From Paraburkholderia sp. (GTDB lineage: Bacteria > Pseudomonadota > Gammaproteobacteria > Burkholderiales > Burkholderiaceae), in assembly GCA_004322045.1 (NCBI GenBank), contig SCRN01000033.1, positions 1-64,000 on the forward strand: 64,000 nt of DNA, given 5' to 3'. Position 1 is the first letter of the stretch. Each line of letters starts with the position of its first letter. Both the position numbers and the translations under genes were made by a program. The notes beneath the pieces were generated by a model that saw only the letters and a list, made by a program, of their open reading frames with translations, was not told where the DNA came from and made no database searches. This document shows, piece by piece, positions 24,219 to 32,490 of this stretch.

Positions 24219-26791
24219 GCGGTTTTTCCTTTGCGTTGAGCGGCCGTGAATGTGCTGCAGCCGGTCGCTTGCGGCGCGCGCGGCGCCAGGATTGCCGAGA
24301 ACAACAGCGCGAGCATGGCGCCCGGCCCGACCGTCAGGCCGAACGATTCGAGCATGGGCACACGAGAGAAGGCAAGCAGCCCGAAGCCGGCGACGGTCGC
24401 GAGATTGGCCACCAAGAGCGACACGAGTGTTTGCGGCGCGATGCCCGGCGGGGACGCTGACGAGCCGGATGGCGGCGCCGCGTTGCGCTGGTTGAAATAG
24501 AGCGCGTAGTTCGAGCCGATTGCGACGATGAGCAGCAGGCCAATCAAATGAAGGATCGTGAGCGGCTCGTGCGCGAGCGCAAAGCCCGCGGTCACCGTCA
24601 GCACGGCAGCCATCAGCGGCGCGAGCGTGCCGGCGACGCGGCCGGCGTCGCGCAACGCGGCGAAGAGCAGCGCGACGATGGCTGCCAGCCCCGCGAGCGA
24701 CAAGCGAATGTCCTCGCGCACGTAGTCGACGTAAAGCGTATCGGCCTCTCGTTTCAGATCGACGAAGAGCGCGTCCGGAACGCGGGCGCTAGCGACGGCC
24801 GCTTCGACGCGCTTTGCGTCCAGATCCGGTTCGTCGACGGCGGCGCCTTGCGATGGCGCCGGATGCGCGTTCGGCGTCGTCGTCGTTCGTGCCGCGGTTG
24901 CTGTCGCGGCCGATGCTGCGTTTGGGGCGCGTAGCGAGAGCATGGCTTGCCAGCGGCCAGAGCGTTCGGTCAGCAAGGCGCCCACTGCCAGCCCCATCGA
25001 CGTTCCTCGCAGGTCGGCGCGGCGCAGCAGCGGCGCGTTGCGCGCTTGCTCGACGTCCGCGATGAATGGGGCGAAGACGGCCGGTTTCACCTCGATCGCT
25101 TGATCGGCCACCGCCGAGCGCATTCTCGCCTCGAGCACGCTCGCGGGCGGCAAGCTCGCGAGCCGCGCGCGCTGCGTGGCTTCGCTCGGCAGAAAGCGCG
25201 AGGGGCTGTCGAACCCGGCCAGAGCGCCGGCATCGACGAGCGGCTGCAGCCGGGCGGCGATTTTCTCCGCGCCTTCGAGCACCGCTTGCTCGCTCGTTCC
25301 CGACACCACGACCAAGTAGCGCACGTCTGGGGCGCCCACGTCGGCGCGCAGCGCGGCATCGAGCGCCTGACTTGAAGCGGGCACGGGGCTCAGCGCGGAA
25401 AGTTCATGGCTCCAGAGTTGACCGCGGTGCAACGCGAGCGCGGTCACGGCGCCGAACATGAGCGCCGCGAACGGCCAGCGCAGGCGCGGTGCGGCGCGGG
25501 CGGCATCCGCGAGCCTGGCGCCTAGCCGGGAAAGATCGCGCACCGCGATCGCGCGGCGATGCAGATGGGGTAGGACATAACGCGTGACCGCGGCAGCCGC
25601 GACGAGTCCCGCGATCGAGTAGACGCCCAGTTGCACGAGCCCGGGAAAGCCCGAAAACAGCATCGATGCGAAGCCGCACACCGATGTCAGCATGCCGAGC
25701 CTGATCGTCGGCCAGTAGGCGGCGATCCAGGCATGGAGCGAAGCGCGCGCGTCTGTGCCGGCGCCAGGGCGTGCCGATTGCACGAACAAATAGATCGAGT
25801 AATCCACGGCTTCGCCGATGAGCGTCGTGCCGAACCCAAGCGTAAGTCCGTGAACCGTACCGAATACGAGGGTCACGAGCGCAAGGCCCGCAGCGACGCC
25901 CGACAAGACGGGCACGAGCCCGAGCGCGAGCGTGCGTGGCGAGCGATAGACGAGCAAGAGCAAGCCGACGACGAGCGCGAGACTGAGTGCGGAAAGACGT
26001 TCCACGTCATGCTTGATCGTGTCGCGCGTCTGCACCGAAAACACGCCCGGCCCGGTGAGCACGAGCCGGCACGACGAGGCGTGCGCCGTGCGGGCGGCCG
26101 CCGAGCTGAAGGCGGCGCGTACTGTGGCGATCGCGCTTTCCTGGGCATCGGTGTCGGAACCGGCGGCGGCCGTTTGCGCGACGAGCACGGCGCGAGAGCC
26201 ATCGCGCGAGACCCACACGCCATCCTTCGAGACCGGCTGAGCCTCGCCGGCGAACTGGTCGACGATGGCCGTCACTTCGCCCGTGGGATCGTGCGGCAGC
26301 AGCGCCTTCGTCATCAAACCGGCCGACGAAGCGAGCAGGTCGAGGCTTTCGCCGAGCGCGCGGTGCAGCCCGTCGGCCGAGAACCGTTGCGGCGTCACGG
26401 CAGGACTGAGCAAGTAGCGGTGATCGAAGACGAAGCGCTCGTCGCGCGCTTGAGTGACGCTCTCGCCGTTGTTCACGGAAACGAAGCGCGAATCTTGGCG
26501 CAGCGCGGCCGCCATGCTGCGCGATATGTCCGCGCGCGTGTTCGCATTGCCGCCTTCGATGCCCACGAGGATCAGGCGCGAGACGAAGCCATCGCGCAAT
26601 TGATCGACGAGCAGGCGTTGCCGCGCAGTGGGGGCGTGCGGCAGAAACGCCGAAAGGTCGGCGGTGAAATGGGCGCGCGAAATCACGAGCGCACAGCCGA
26701 TTAGAAACGACAGCCAAAGCAGCACCGCGCGCCGCGCCGGCAGGGCGCGAGCTGGGGCGGTGGACGGCTTGTGCTCGTCGCGCTTCATCAC
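24215..26791 (-). CDS. MMPL/RND-family exporter of the aryl-polyene cluster
   Basis: This 858-residue inner-membrane protein has the MMPL duplication: one N-terminal helix, a large periplasmic loop (about 50-255), a five-helix bundle (about 260-410), a second loop and a second bundle (about 700-845). The GFGTTLIGEAVDYSIYLFVQ block is the Asp-containing proton-relay helix of this family, and IVAIGSNYALYFNQ is its repeat. In APE and xanthomonadin clusters the protein is thought to move the lipid-linked pigment across the inner membrane. It overlaps both neighbours by 4 bp. The second loop carries an Ala/Thr-rich insert at about 625-655. Confidence 0.92.
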   Translation of the reverse strand: MMKRDEHKPSTAPARALPARRAVLLWLSFLIGCALVISRAHFTADLSAFLPHAPTARQRLLVDQLRDGFVSRLILVGIEGGNANTRADISRSMAAALRQDSRFVSVNNGESVTQARDERFVFDHRYLLSPAVTPQRFSADGLHRALGESLDLLASSAGLMTKALLPHDPTGEVTAIVDQFAGEAQPVSKDGVWVSRDGSRAVLVAQTAAAGSDTDAQESAIATVRAAFSSAAARTAHASSCRLVLTGPGVFSVQTRDTIKHDVERLSALSLALVVGLLLLVYRSPRTLALGLVPVLSGVAAGLALVTLVFGTVHGLTLGFGTTLIGEAVDYSIYLFVQSARPGAGTDARASLHAWIAAYWPTIRLGMLTSVCGFASMLFSGFPGLVQLGVYSIAGLVAAAAVTRYVLPHLHRRAIAVRDLSRLGARLADAARAAPRLRWPFAALMFGAVTALALHRGQLWSHELSALSPVPASSQALDAALRADVGAPDVRYLVVVSGTSEQAVLEGAEKIAARLQPLVDAGALAGFDSPSRFLPSEATQRARLASLPPASVLEARMRSAVADQAIEVKPAVFAPFIADVEQARNAPLLRRADLRGTSMGLAVGALLTERSGRWQAMLSLRAPNAASAATATAARTTTTPNAHPAPSQGAAVDEPDLDAKRVEAAVASARVPDALFVDLKREADTLYVDYVREDIRLSLAGLAAIVALLFAALRDAGRVAGTLAPLMAAVLTVTAGFALAHEPLTILHLIGLLLIVAIGSNYALYFNQRNAAPPSGSSASPPGIAPQTLVSLLVANLATVAGFGLLAFSRVPMLESFGLTVGPGAMLALLFSAILAPRAPQATGCSTFTAAQRKGKTA

Positions 26792-27444
26792 TGTCTAGCC
26801 GCGTCGCGCAACTGCATGACCGAATGGTCGCCATCGGCCTGCTCGATCACGACCGTATGCAACACGTCACGCGTGCCGTCGAGCGTGATCGTGCGCACGG
26901 CCTTGAGCATGCGCGCATCGAGCGGCGTTAGCGTGAGGGTCCAGTTCTCGCCCCGACCGTCGATCGACACGTGATAGAGCCGCTCGAGCGCATAGCGATT
27001 GCCAGCCAGTGTCGCGCGAATGCTGTCGATGAACGCTCCGATTTCCGGATAATGCGCGAGCGACATCGTGTACGTGCGCTGGTTGCGCTGCACCGTCAGC
27101 GTGTCGCCGTCGACCACGAGCCGTTCGGGCTTCGGGCTCACGGTGTCTTTTTCCAGATGATCGGGCGCGACGAAGGCCAGTTCGCCCGACGACTCGATCG
27201 GTTTCGCCGCGATCGACAGGTACTTCGTTTCCACGAACTTCGCATGCCCGGACTTGTTTTGCGCGAGCGTGGACATTAGCCGATCGAGCGTCCAGTCCGA
27301 GTTGCCGCCGGCCGCCGCCGTCGCCGTCTCGGTTGCCGCTGCGGCCGCTAGCGGCAGCGCCAAGCATAGGCTGACCAGCACGCGGGCCGTGAGCGCCCGG
27401 CGCGACCGAGATGTGCCGACGAGGGAAAGAAGCGATGCCGTCAT
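26788..27444 (-). CDS. LolA-like outer-membrane carrier protein
   Basis: This 218-residue periplasmic protein has a signal peptide (basic start, hydrophobic 24-37). A LolA-type beta-barrel fold follows, with MSTLAQNKSGHAKFVETKYLSIAAKPIESSGELAFVAPDHLEKDT and later RTITLDGTRDVLHTVVIEQADGD. This resembles the LolA-like protein of APE clusters, which is presumed to ferry the lipidated pigment through the periplasm. The ATG at 27444 overlaps the stop of the acyltransferase gene (ATGA) and gives a proper signal peptide, while the frame extends upstream without one. It is distinct from the housekeeping LolA. Confidence 0.88.
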   Translation of the reverse strand: MTASLLSLVGTSRSRRALTARVLVSLCLALPLAAAAATETATAAAGGNSDWTLDRLMSTLAQNKSGHAKFVETKYLSIAAKPIESSGELAFVAPDHLEKDTVSPKPERLVVDGDTLTVQRNQRTYTMSLAHYPEIGAFIDSIRATLAGNRYALERLYHVSIDGRGENWTLTLTPLDARMLKAVRTITLDGTRDVLHTVVIEQADGDHSVMQLRDAARQ

Positions 27445-28427
27445 GCGTCGAAGATCCTTGCCGAAGATGCGCCCGTTTGCGGCGCCGGCTCGTCGGCCGA
27501 TTCCGCGCCCTCGCGCCAGAAATCGAAGAAGTTGAACCAATTTTCCGGTGCGCTGCGGCAGTGCTGCTCGAGCAAAGCGACATAGCGCTGCACTGCCGCT
27601 CGCACCTGCGCGTCGCGTTCGCCGCGCGGCGTATCGGAGAAATCGGCGAGGGCTTCGAAATGCAGATCGTAGCGATTGCCGCCGCGGTAGATGCCGGTCA
27701 TGAAGATGACGGGCCGCCGCAGCATTGCCGCCATGCGCATCGGGTCCACCGGAAAGCCGACACGCCCGCCGAGAAACTCGAGCGACATCAGCGCGCGCTC
27801 GCCTTCCTGCCGCAGCGTGCGATCGGCCAACATCCCGATCATGGCGCCTTCGTCCAGATACCCTAGCGCCTCGAGCATGGCCTCCGGGCGGCCGAGACTG
27901 ATGACGTCGTGCTTCACGGCAGGATTGACGGTGGCCAGAGCGGCGCTGACGTTGCGGGCGTTTTCCTCGTACATCATGACCGCCACGCGCAAGCCCGGCC
28001 GCGTGCGGCCGATGGCGCGCAGCACCTCGAAGCTGCCGAAATGCGCGCCGACGAGCAATGCGCCGTGCCCACCCGCCAACGCGGCGTCGACGAACTCGCC
28101 GCCGTGCACGCGCAGGTCGAACAGATCGAAGCGCTCATTGAGCAGATAGACGCGATCGTGGATGGTGGTGGCGAAGACCAGCAAATGGCGATAGACATCG
28201 CGCCAGCGCGCAGGCCGCCCGAGCACGCGCGTGAGGTACGCCGCGGAAACCCGCCGCGTTGTGGGCGCGAACAGGAGGAAGTAGAGCACGATGGCGCGCA
28301 GCAAGATGCGTCCGATGGGCCTTCCGAGCCACAACGAGAGCGTCGTCATGAGCCGCAGCAGCGTGAGGTTGCCGCGCTCCTGGCGCTCGGCCCAGCTCGA
28401 ATGGCTGGCATGTTTGCGCGTGCTCAT
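27441..28427 (-). CDS. LpxL/HtrB-like acyltransferase of the aryl-polyene cluster
   Basis: This 328-residue protein has one N-terminal membrane segment (about 40-55) and the LpxL-family catalytic motif HFGSFE (His129-x4-Glu134). Supporting blocks are MMYEENARN, GMLADRT, FLGGRVGFPVDPMRMA and PENWFNFFDFW. Homologues in APE clusters are annotated as lipid-A-like acyltransferases and probably attach an acyl chain that anchors the pigment in a membrane lipid. It sits at the cytoplasmic face of the inner membrane. It overlaps genes on both sides by 4 bp. Confidence 0.9.
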   Translation of the reverse strand: MSTRKHASHSSWAERQERGNLTLLRLMTTLSLWLGRPIGRILLRAIVLYFLLFAPTTRRVSAAYLTRVLGRPARWRDVYRHLLVFATTIHDRVYLLNERFDLFDLRVHGGEFVDAALAGGHGALLVGAHFGSFEVLRAIGRTRPGLRVAVMMYEENARNVSAALATVNPAVKHDVISLGRPEAMLEALGYLDEGAMIGMLADRTLRQEGERALMSLEFLGGRVGFPVDPMRMAAMLRRPVIFMTGIYRGGNRYDLHFEALADFSDTPRGERDAQVRAAVQRYVALLEQHCRSAPENWFNFFDFWREGAESADEPAPQTGASSARIFDA

Positions 28428-30190
28428 GGCGCCCGCCGCTCCGTCATCACACCGGCAGCCGCGATGCGCTCGCCTGCGCGAATCGTGAATCGAATCGTGC
28501 CGTTCTCCTCGCAGCGAAACGTCAGCGTGAGCGTCTCGCCGGGCGCAACCGGCGCGGTGAACTTCGCCGAACCGATAGCGCCGATATCGAGCGTGCGTCC
28601 CAAGGCCGTACCGATGTGCGCGATCGCGTGGTCGAGCAGCACGACGCCGGGAACGATCGGCCGGCCCGGAAAGTGCCCGGGCAGGGCGGGGTGGCCGGCC
28701 GCAATCGCGAATTGGATCGGCTCGTGCGCTGTATTGACCGGCTCCGGCTCGGATGCGCCGATGCGGCTCGCGCCCGCACTCGTGTTGCCCCGGCGCGCAA
28801 GCAAGGCTGCAACCAGCGCAGCGAGCGTGTCGTGCGGCAGCTTGCCGGTCGCGTTGCGCGGCAGTGCGTCGACGAACAGCAGCGGTCGCGGCATGAACGC
28901 GGCGTCGATGCGCTCGCGCAGGCTGCGTTGCATCTCGGCTGGCGTAAGCGCCGGCGCGACGACGAGCGCAACGAGCCGTTGGACAGCAGTTCGGTCTTGC
29001 ACGTCCGAGGTTTGCACCGCAACGTTCGAGGGGCCGTCGGCGGGCATGAAGAACACGCCGTCTTCGACGCCTGGAATCGCGGTCAGTTGATGGTTCAGGT
29101 AGGCGAGGGATGTGCGCTTTCCCGCGATATTGACGAGGTCTGCTTTGCGTCCATGCAACACAAAATGCCGCCCGTCGATGAGCTCTAGCGCATCGCTCAT
29201 TCGAACCGGCGCTTCGACGTGACCGCCGGCGGCCCAGATCTCCTCCTCATCGGCATCGTCCTGCGCAGGGCGGGCCGTCAACACGACGTCGGGGAACAGT
29301 TCCCATGCGGCGCCGTGCGCCGTACGGCGCGTGGCGATCTGGCCGGTTTCGGTGCTGCCGTAGATTTCCATCAGCGGTGCTTGCAGGCGGGTTTCTGCCT
29401 GCATTGCCAGTTTTTCGGAAAGCGGCGCCGTTGCGGACAGGATCAACGACGCGTGCGCCAGCTCAGGCTCGGACGACAGCAGTGCCCGCAGGTGAATCGG
29501 CGAGGTGACGAGAATGCGCGGCGCCGGCACGGCTTCGAGCGCGCGACGGATATCGCTCGGATAGAACGGTTGCGCGTTGCTGAAGGCGATCGCGCCGATC
29601 AATGCGAGCAAGACCGTCGATTCGAAGCCGTACATATGTTGCGGCGGCACCGTGCCGACGAGCGTGCTCGCGGCCGTCTCGGCTATGTCGAGGCGTGCCG
29701 CGGCGGCGCGCACGTTCTTCACGAGAAAGCCCCACGTTTTTCGATGCGGCACGGGCGTGCCGGTCGAGCCCGAGGTGAACACGTATGCCATCACGCGCTC
29801 GCCGTCGATCAGCGGCGCGGCTTCGTCGCTTGACGCGGTGTGCGCGGATGGACCTGGGAGCGCATAGCGAAAGCGGGGCAGTGCGATGTCGCAGTCGTCG
29901 GCATCGTGCAGGCAGAAGGCGTCGGGCGCGAAGCGGTGCAGCTCGCGCACGGTTTGCGGCGTATAGGTGGACGGCAACAAGCTCACCTTGCCGGCGACCA
30001 ACGTAGCGCACAAGCCGACCGCAAAGCGATATCGGTCCCGGCAGACGTTGAAGACGTGGCCGCCGCTGGGCAGCAGGGCCGCAAGGGCGCCGACATCCGC
30101 GAGAAACTCGCGCACCGTCACCGGCGCCCCGTCGCGCCAGGCGATGATGCGATCGGGCGAAGCATGAGAGACCAGCGGAAAACTCGGCAT
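28424..30190 (-). CDS. Acyl-AMP ligase fused to a hotdog dehydratase domain
   Basis: This 588-residue two-domain protein has residues 1 to about 470 as an ANL adenylating enzyme: P-loop YVFTSGSTGTPVPHRKTW, YGSTETGQIATR, GRKADLVNIAGKR and the C-terminal Lys in PRNATGKL. Residues from about 490 to 588 are a FabZ/ApeI-like dehydratase with HPALPGHFPGRPIVPGVVLL (His500 and the HFPG loop). The ligase probably activates hydroxybenzoate from the cluster's chorismatase and loads it on the ACP; the second domain dehydrates chain intermediates. In many APE clusters these are two separate genes. It lies 86 bp after the membrane-protein gene and overlaps the acyltransferase gene. Confidence 0.9.
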   Translation of the reverse strand: MPSFPLVSHASPDRIIAWRDGAPVTVREFLADVGALAALLPSGGHVFNVCRDRYRFAVGLCATLVAGKVSLLPSTYTPQTVRELHRFAPDAFCLHDADDCDIALPRFRYALPGPSAHTASSDEAAPLIDGERVMAYVFTSGSTGTPVPHRKTWGFLVKNVRAAAARLDIAETAASTLVGTVPPQHMYGFESTVLLALIGAIAFSNAQPFYPSDIRRALEAVPAPRILVTSPIHLRALLSSEPELAHASLILSATAPLSEKLAMQAETRLQAPLMEIYGSTETGQIATRRTAHGAAWELFPDVVLTARPAQDDADEEEIWAAGGHVEAPVRMSDALELIDGRHFVLHGRKADLVNIAGKRTSLAYLNHQLTAIPGVEDGVFFMPADGPSNVAVQTSDVQDRTAVQRLVALVVAPALTPAEMQRSLRERIDAAFMPRPLLFVDALPRNATGKLPHDTLAALVAALLARRGNTSAGASRIGASEPEPVNTAHEPIQFAIAAGHPALPGHFPGRPIVPGVVLLDHAIAHIGTALGRTLDIGAIGSAKFTAPVAPGETLTLTFRCEENGTIRFTIRAGERIAAAGVMTERRAP

Positions 30191-30276
30191 GACGTTGGCA
30201 GCAAGTTGACGAAATCGACTACGGGCGAGTGCGGCGCGCGAATCGGACCGATACGACCGTTATCGAAGATCGAAGG

Positions 30277-30936
30277 TTATCGAAACTGAACGGGCCGGGC
30301 TCCTGCCGAGCGCCGGTAGGCGCGTATGCTCGCGAGCATGCCGGAGCTTTCGATCCCGGGCAGCGCAAAGCGTCTGCAAGCATGTTCGCCCACGAACATG
30401 AGCGCGACGAGCGGCAGCGTCAGATAGTTGGCGAAGATCGACCATACCGAAAGCGAAGCCGTGGCGAACAGCACGGTGGAAACGGCGACGACGCCCCCGA
30501 AGAACAGCGTCCAAGCCACCGTGATGCGGCGCGTATAAGCGGCGATCGCCGGTGCGAGCGGTCTGCCCCGCACCATGGCGGCGAACTGGCTGCAAAGCGG
30601 CTCGCGGCCGGGCGCGAGGGTGCGGCCGAACAGATAACCCAGGGCGCCGTTGAACACGACGTGTTCGAAGAACAGTCCCCAGGCGTAGTGACGCACGAGC
30701 GCGCCGCGCGAGACCCACAGCATGGCGCACGCGGCGGCGATGAGCGGCACGAGCAACGCGCGCCGTGGGGAGCGCGCCGCGAGGCCCAGCGCGAGGACGG
30801 CCACAGGTGCTAGAACGAGCACAAGCCCTAGCCTTTCGAAGCCCCGCGTGGTCACGGCATGATGCGCCCCGACCTCATAGACGAGCACGAGCGCCGCGCC
30901 GGCGGCCTCGCGTGCAATCGAGCCGATACGATTCAC
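30277..30936 (-). CDS. COG4648 integral membrane protein, first gene of the minus operon
   Basis: This 219-residue protein has about six hydrophobic segments. Readable conserved blocks include FEHVVFNGALGYLFGRTLAPGREPLC and SVWSIFANYLTLPLVALMFVGEHACRR, as in the COG4648 proteins of aryl-polyene clusters. Its biochemical role is unknown; it is a reliable marker of these clusters. The GTG start at 30936 has GGGAGGGG directly upstream, whereas the open frame reaches a further 46 codons 5' without a ribosome site. Confidence 0.82.
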   Translation of the reverse strand: MNRIGSIAREAAGAALVLVYEVGAHHAVTTRGFERLGLVLVLAPVAVLALGLAARSPRRALLVPLIAAACAMLWVSRGALVRHYAWGLFFEHVVFNGALGYLFGRTLAPGREPLCSQFAAMVRGRPLAPAIAAYTRRITVAWTLFFGGVVAVSTVLFATASLSVWSIFANYLTLPLVALMFVGEHACRRFALPGIESSGMLASIRAYRRSAGARPVQFR

Positions 30937-31408
30937 TCGACCCCTCCCCGCGCAATACGCTGCTTTACGACACCCGAATGAAAGCGGGCGAAACCCAAAC
31001 CAATAAAAATCGACACCATTCGAACCATGACGACTACCGCCGACTGTCCCCCATTGCTGCGTTCGACGGATCATACGGAGTTCGCGTCGGCAAGGGGATG
31101 CGTTTTGTAACTTTTTATATAGTCGGGCTTGGACGCGCGGCGCGTCTTTCGCGGCGGCGCTCGCGCGCGAGCCAAGCGCGGCGCGTCTTCGGGCGCTGCG
31201 ACGCGCGGCCTGGCGGCTTGCCTGCGCGCTTCATTCAGTAACCTTTCTGGTATATACGTCAGTCAGGGGTTCGTCTAGAATCGCTCGGACTTGAACGGAC
31301 CCTATTTGCATGGCTGGAGTCGTGTGTCCCGGTTGGGCGACGAATTCCTCTCCTTGCTCGCGTCCACGCTATTCAGGCCGCAATTTTCGCAGTCAGCCTG
31401 CGGTAAGT
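30937..31408. promoter_or_regulatory. Divergent control region of the aryl-polyene cluster (472 bp)
   Basis: This gap separates the two divergent operons and must hold both promoters. On the minus side a T/A-rich element (TATATAAAAAG read on the minus strand, near 31109-31121) is a possible -10. On the plus side TAGAAT at 31276-31281 is a possible -10 for the ACP operon. No good -35 pairs with either. A very GC-rich stretch lies between (31133-31225). No regulator gene is adjacent, so control is probably by a remote regulator. Confidence 0.45.
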
Positions 31409-31672
31409 ATGATGAATGAACTGGAAAGAGAACTCGCCGAACTGATGATCCGCGAATTGAACCTCGAGGATATTCGGATCGCCGATGTATCGCCTGATAT
31501 GGTCCTTTACGGCGAAGGTTTCGGGCTCGATTCCATCGATATTCTCGAAATCGCGCTGCTGATCTCGAAGAAGTATGGGTTCGAGCTGCGCTCGGATAAC
31601 CCAGACAACAAAAGGATCTTCGCTACGCTCGGGGCGTTGGCCGCCTACGTGGCCGAACATCGCGTTCGATAA
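31409..31672 (+). CDS. Acyl carrier protein of the aryl-polyene cluster
   Basis: This 87-residue acidic helical-bundle protein has the phosphopantetheine site GLDSIDILE, Ser42 being the attachment residue. It carries the starter and growing polyene as thioesters. It is the first gene of the plus-strand operon, 3 bp before the ketoreductase gene. Two adjacent ATG codons (31409, 31412) are possible starts; the ribosome site is weak. Most APE clusters encode two ACPs, and I find only this one. Confidence 0.93.
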   Translation: MMNELERELAELMIRELNLEDIRIADVSPDMVLYGEGFGLDSIDILEIALLISKKYGFELRSDNPDNKRIFATLGALAAYVAEHRVR

Positions 31673-31675
31673 GCT

Positions 31676-32407
31676 ATGGCGCAAGTCCCGGTGAAAGCAT
31701 TGGTGACCGGCGGCAGCGGCGCGCTCGGCGGCGCGATCAGCCAAGCGCTTGCGGCGGCGGGCCATGAAGTCTACGTGCATGCGCATCGCAATCTGGCGGC
31801 CGCCGAAGCGGTCGTCTTGCGCATCGCCGATGCCGGCGGCGCGGCGCATGCCGTTTCGTTCGACGTGACGGACGAAGCGCAAGCGCGCAACGCGCTCGAG
31901 CGCATCGTCGAAGACGGCCCTGTGCAAGTGTTGGTCAACAACGCGGGCATCCACGACGACGCACCCATGGCCGGCATGTCGCAGCAGCAGTGGCGCAGCG
32001 TCATCGAGGTCACGCTGAACGGATTTTTCAACGTCACGCAGCCGTTGTTGTTGCCGATGATCCGCACGCGCTGGGGCCGCATCGTCAACATTGCCTCGGT
32101 CACGGCGTTGACGGGCAACCGCGGGCAGACGAACTACGGCGCGGCCAAAGCGGGGCTCATCGGGGCAACGAAGTCGCTCGCGCTCGAGTTGGCTTCGCGC
32201 GGCATCACCGTCAATGCGGTGGCCCCGGGCATCATCGAATCGCCAATGACCGCCGCCGCATTTCCGCCAGAGCGCATCAAGCAGATCGTGCCGGCGGGCC
32301 GCAGCGGGCGGGCCGAGGAGGTCGCCGCGATGGAGGCTTATCTGGTTTCCGACGCGGCGGCCTTCGTGACGGGACAGGTCATGTCCGTCAACGGCGGACA
32401 GGCTTAG
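31676..32407 (+). CDS. 3-oxoacyl-ACP reductase (FabG-like, SDR) of the aryl-polyene cluster
   Basis: This 243-residue classical SDR has GGSGALG at 12-18, NNAG at 88-91, Asn115, and the catalytic triad Ser141, Tyr154, Lys158 (YGAAK), with VAPGIIESPM and a C-terminal MSVNGG. The GALGGAI variant of the cofactor loop is typical of FabG-like reductases in APE clusters (ApeQ type). It reduces the 3-keto group after each condensation, using NADPH. It starts 3 bp after the ACP stop and is surely co-transcribed. Confidence 0.93.
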   Translation: MAQVPVKALVTGGSGALGGAISQALAAAGHEVYVHAHRNLAAAEAVVLRIADAGGAAHAVSFDVTDEAQARNALERIVEDGPVQVLVNNAGIHDDAPMAGMSQQQWRSVIEVTLNGFFNVTQPLLLPMIRTRWGRIVNIASVTALTGNRGQTNYGAAKAGLIGATKSLALELASRGITVNAVAPGIIESPMTAAAFPPERIKQIVPAGRSGRAEEVAAMEAYLVSDAAAFVTGQVMSVNGGQA

Positions 32408-32490
32408 CTGCGAGCGCCCATTCCAGTCTGCGGCGCAATCGCGACGATCCAAGCGCGTCATGTAGCAGCCCGGCTGCGAGGAGAAAAGCT

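Noticed and set aside
31133-31225. GC-rich CGCG-containing stretch in the divergent control region considered as a repeat array
   Set aside because: No regular unit or spacer could be defined.
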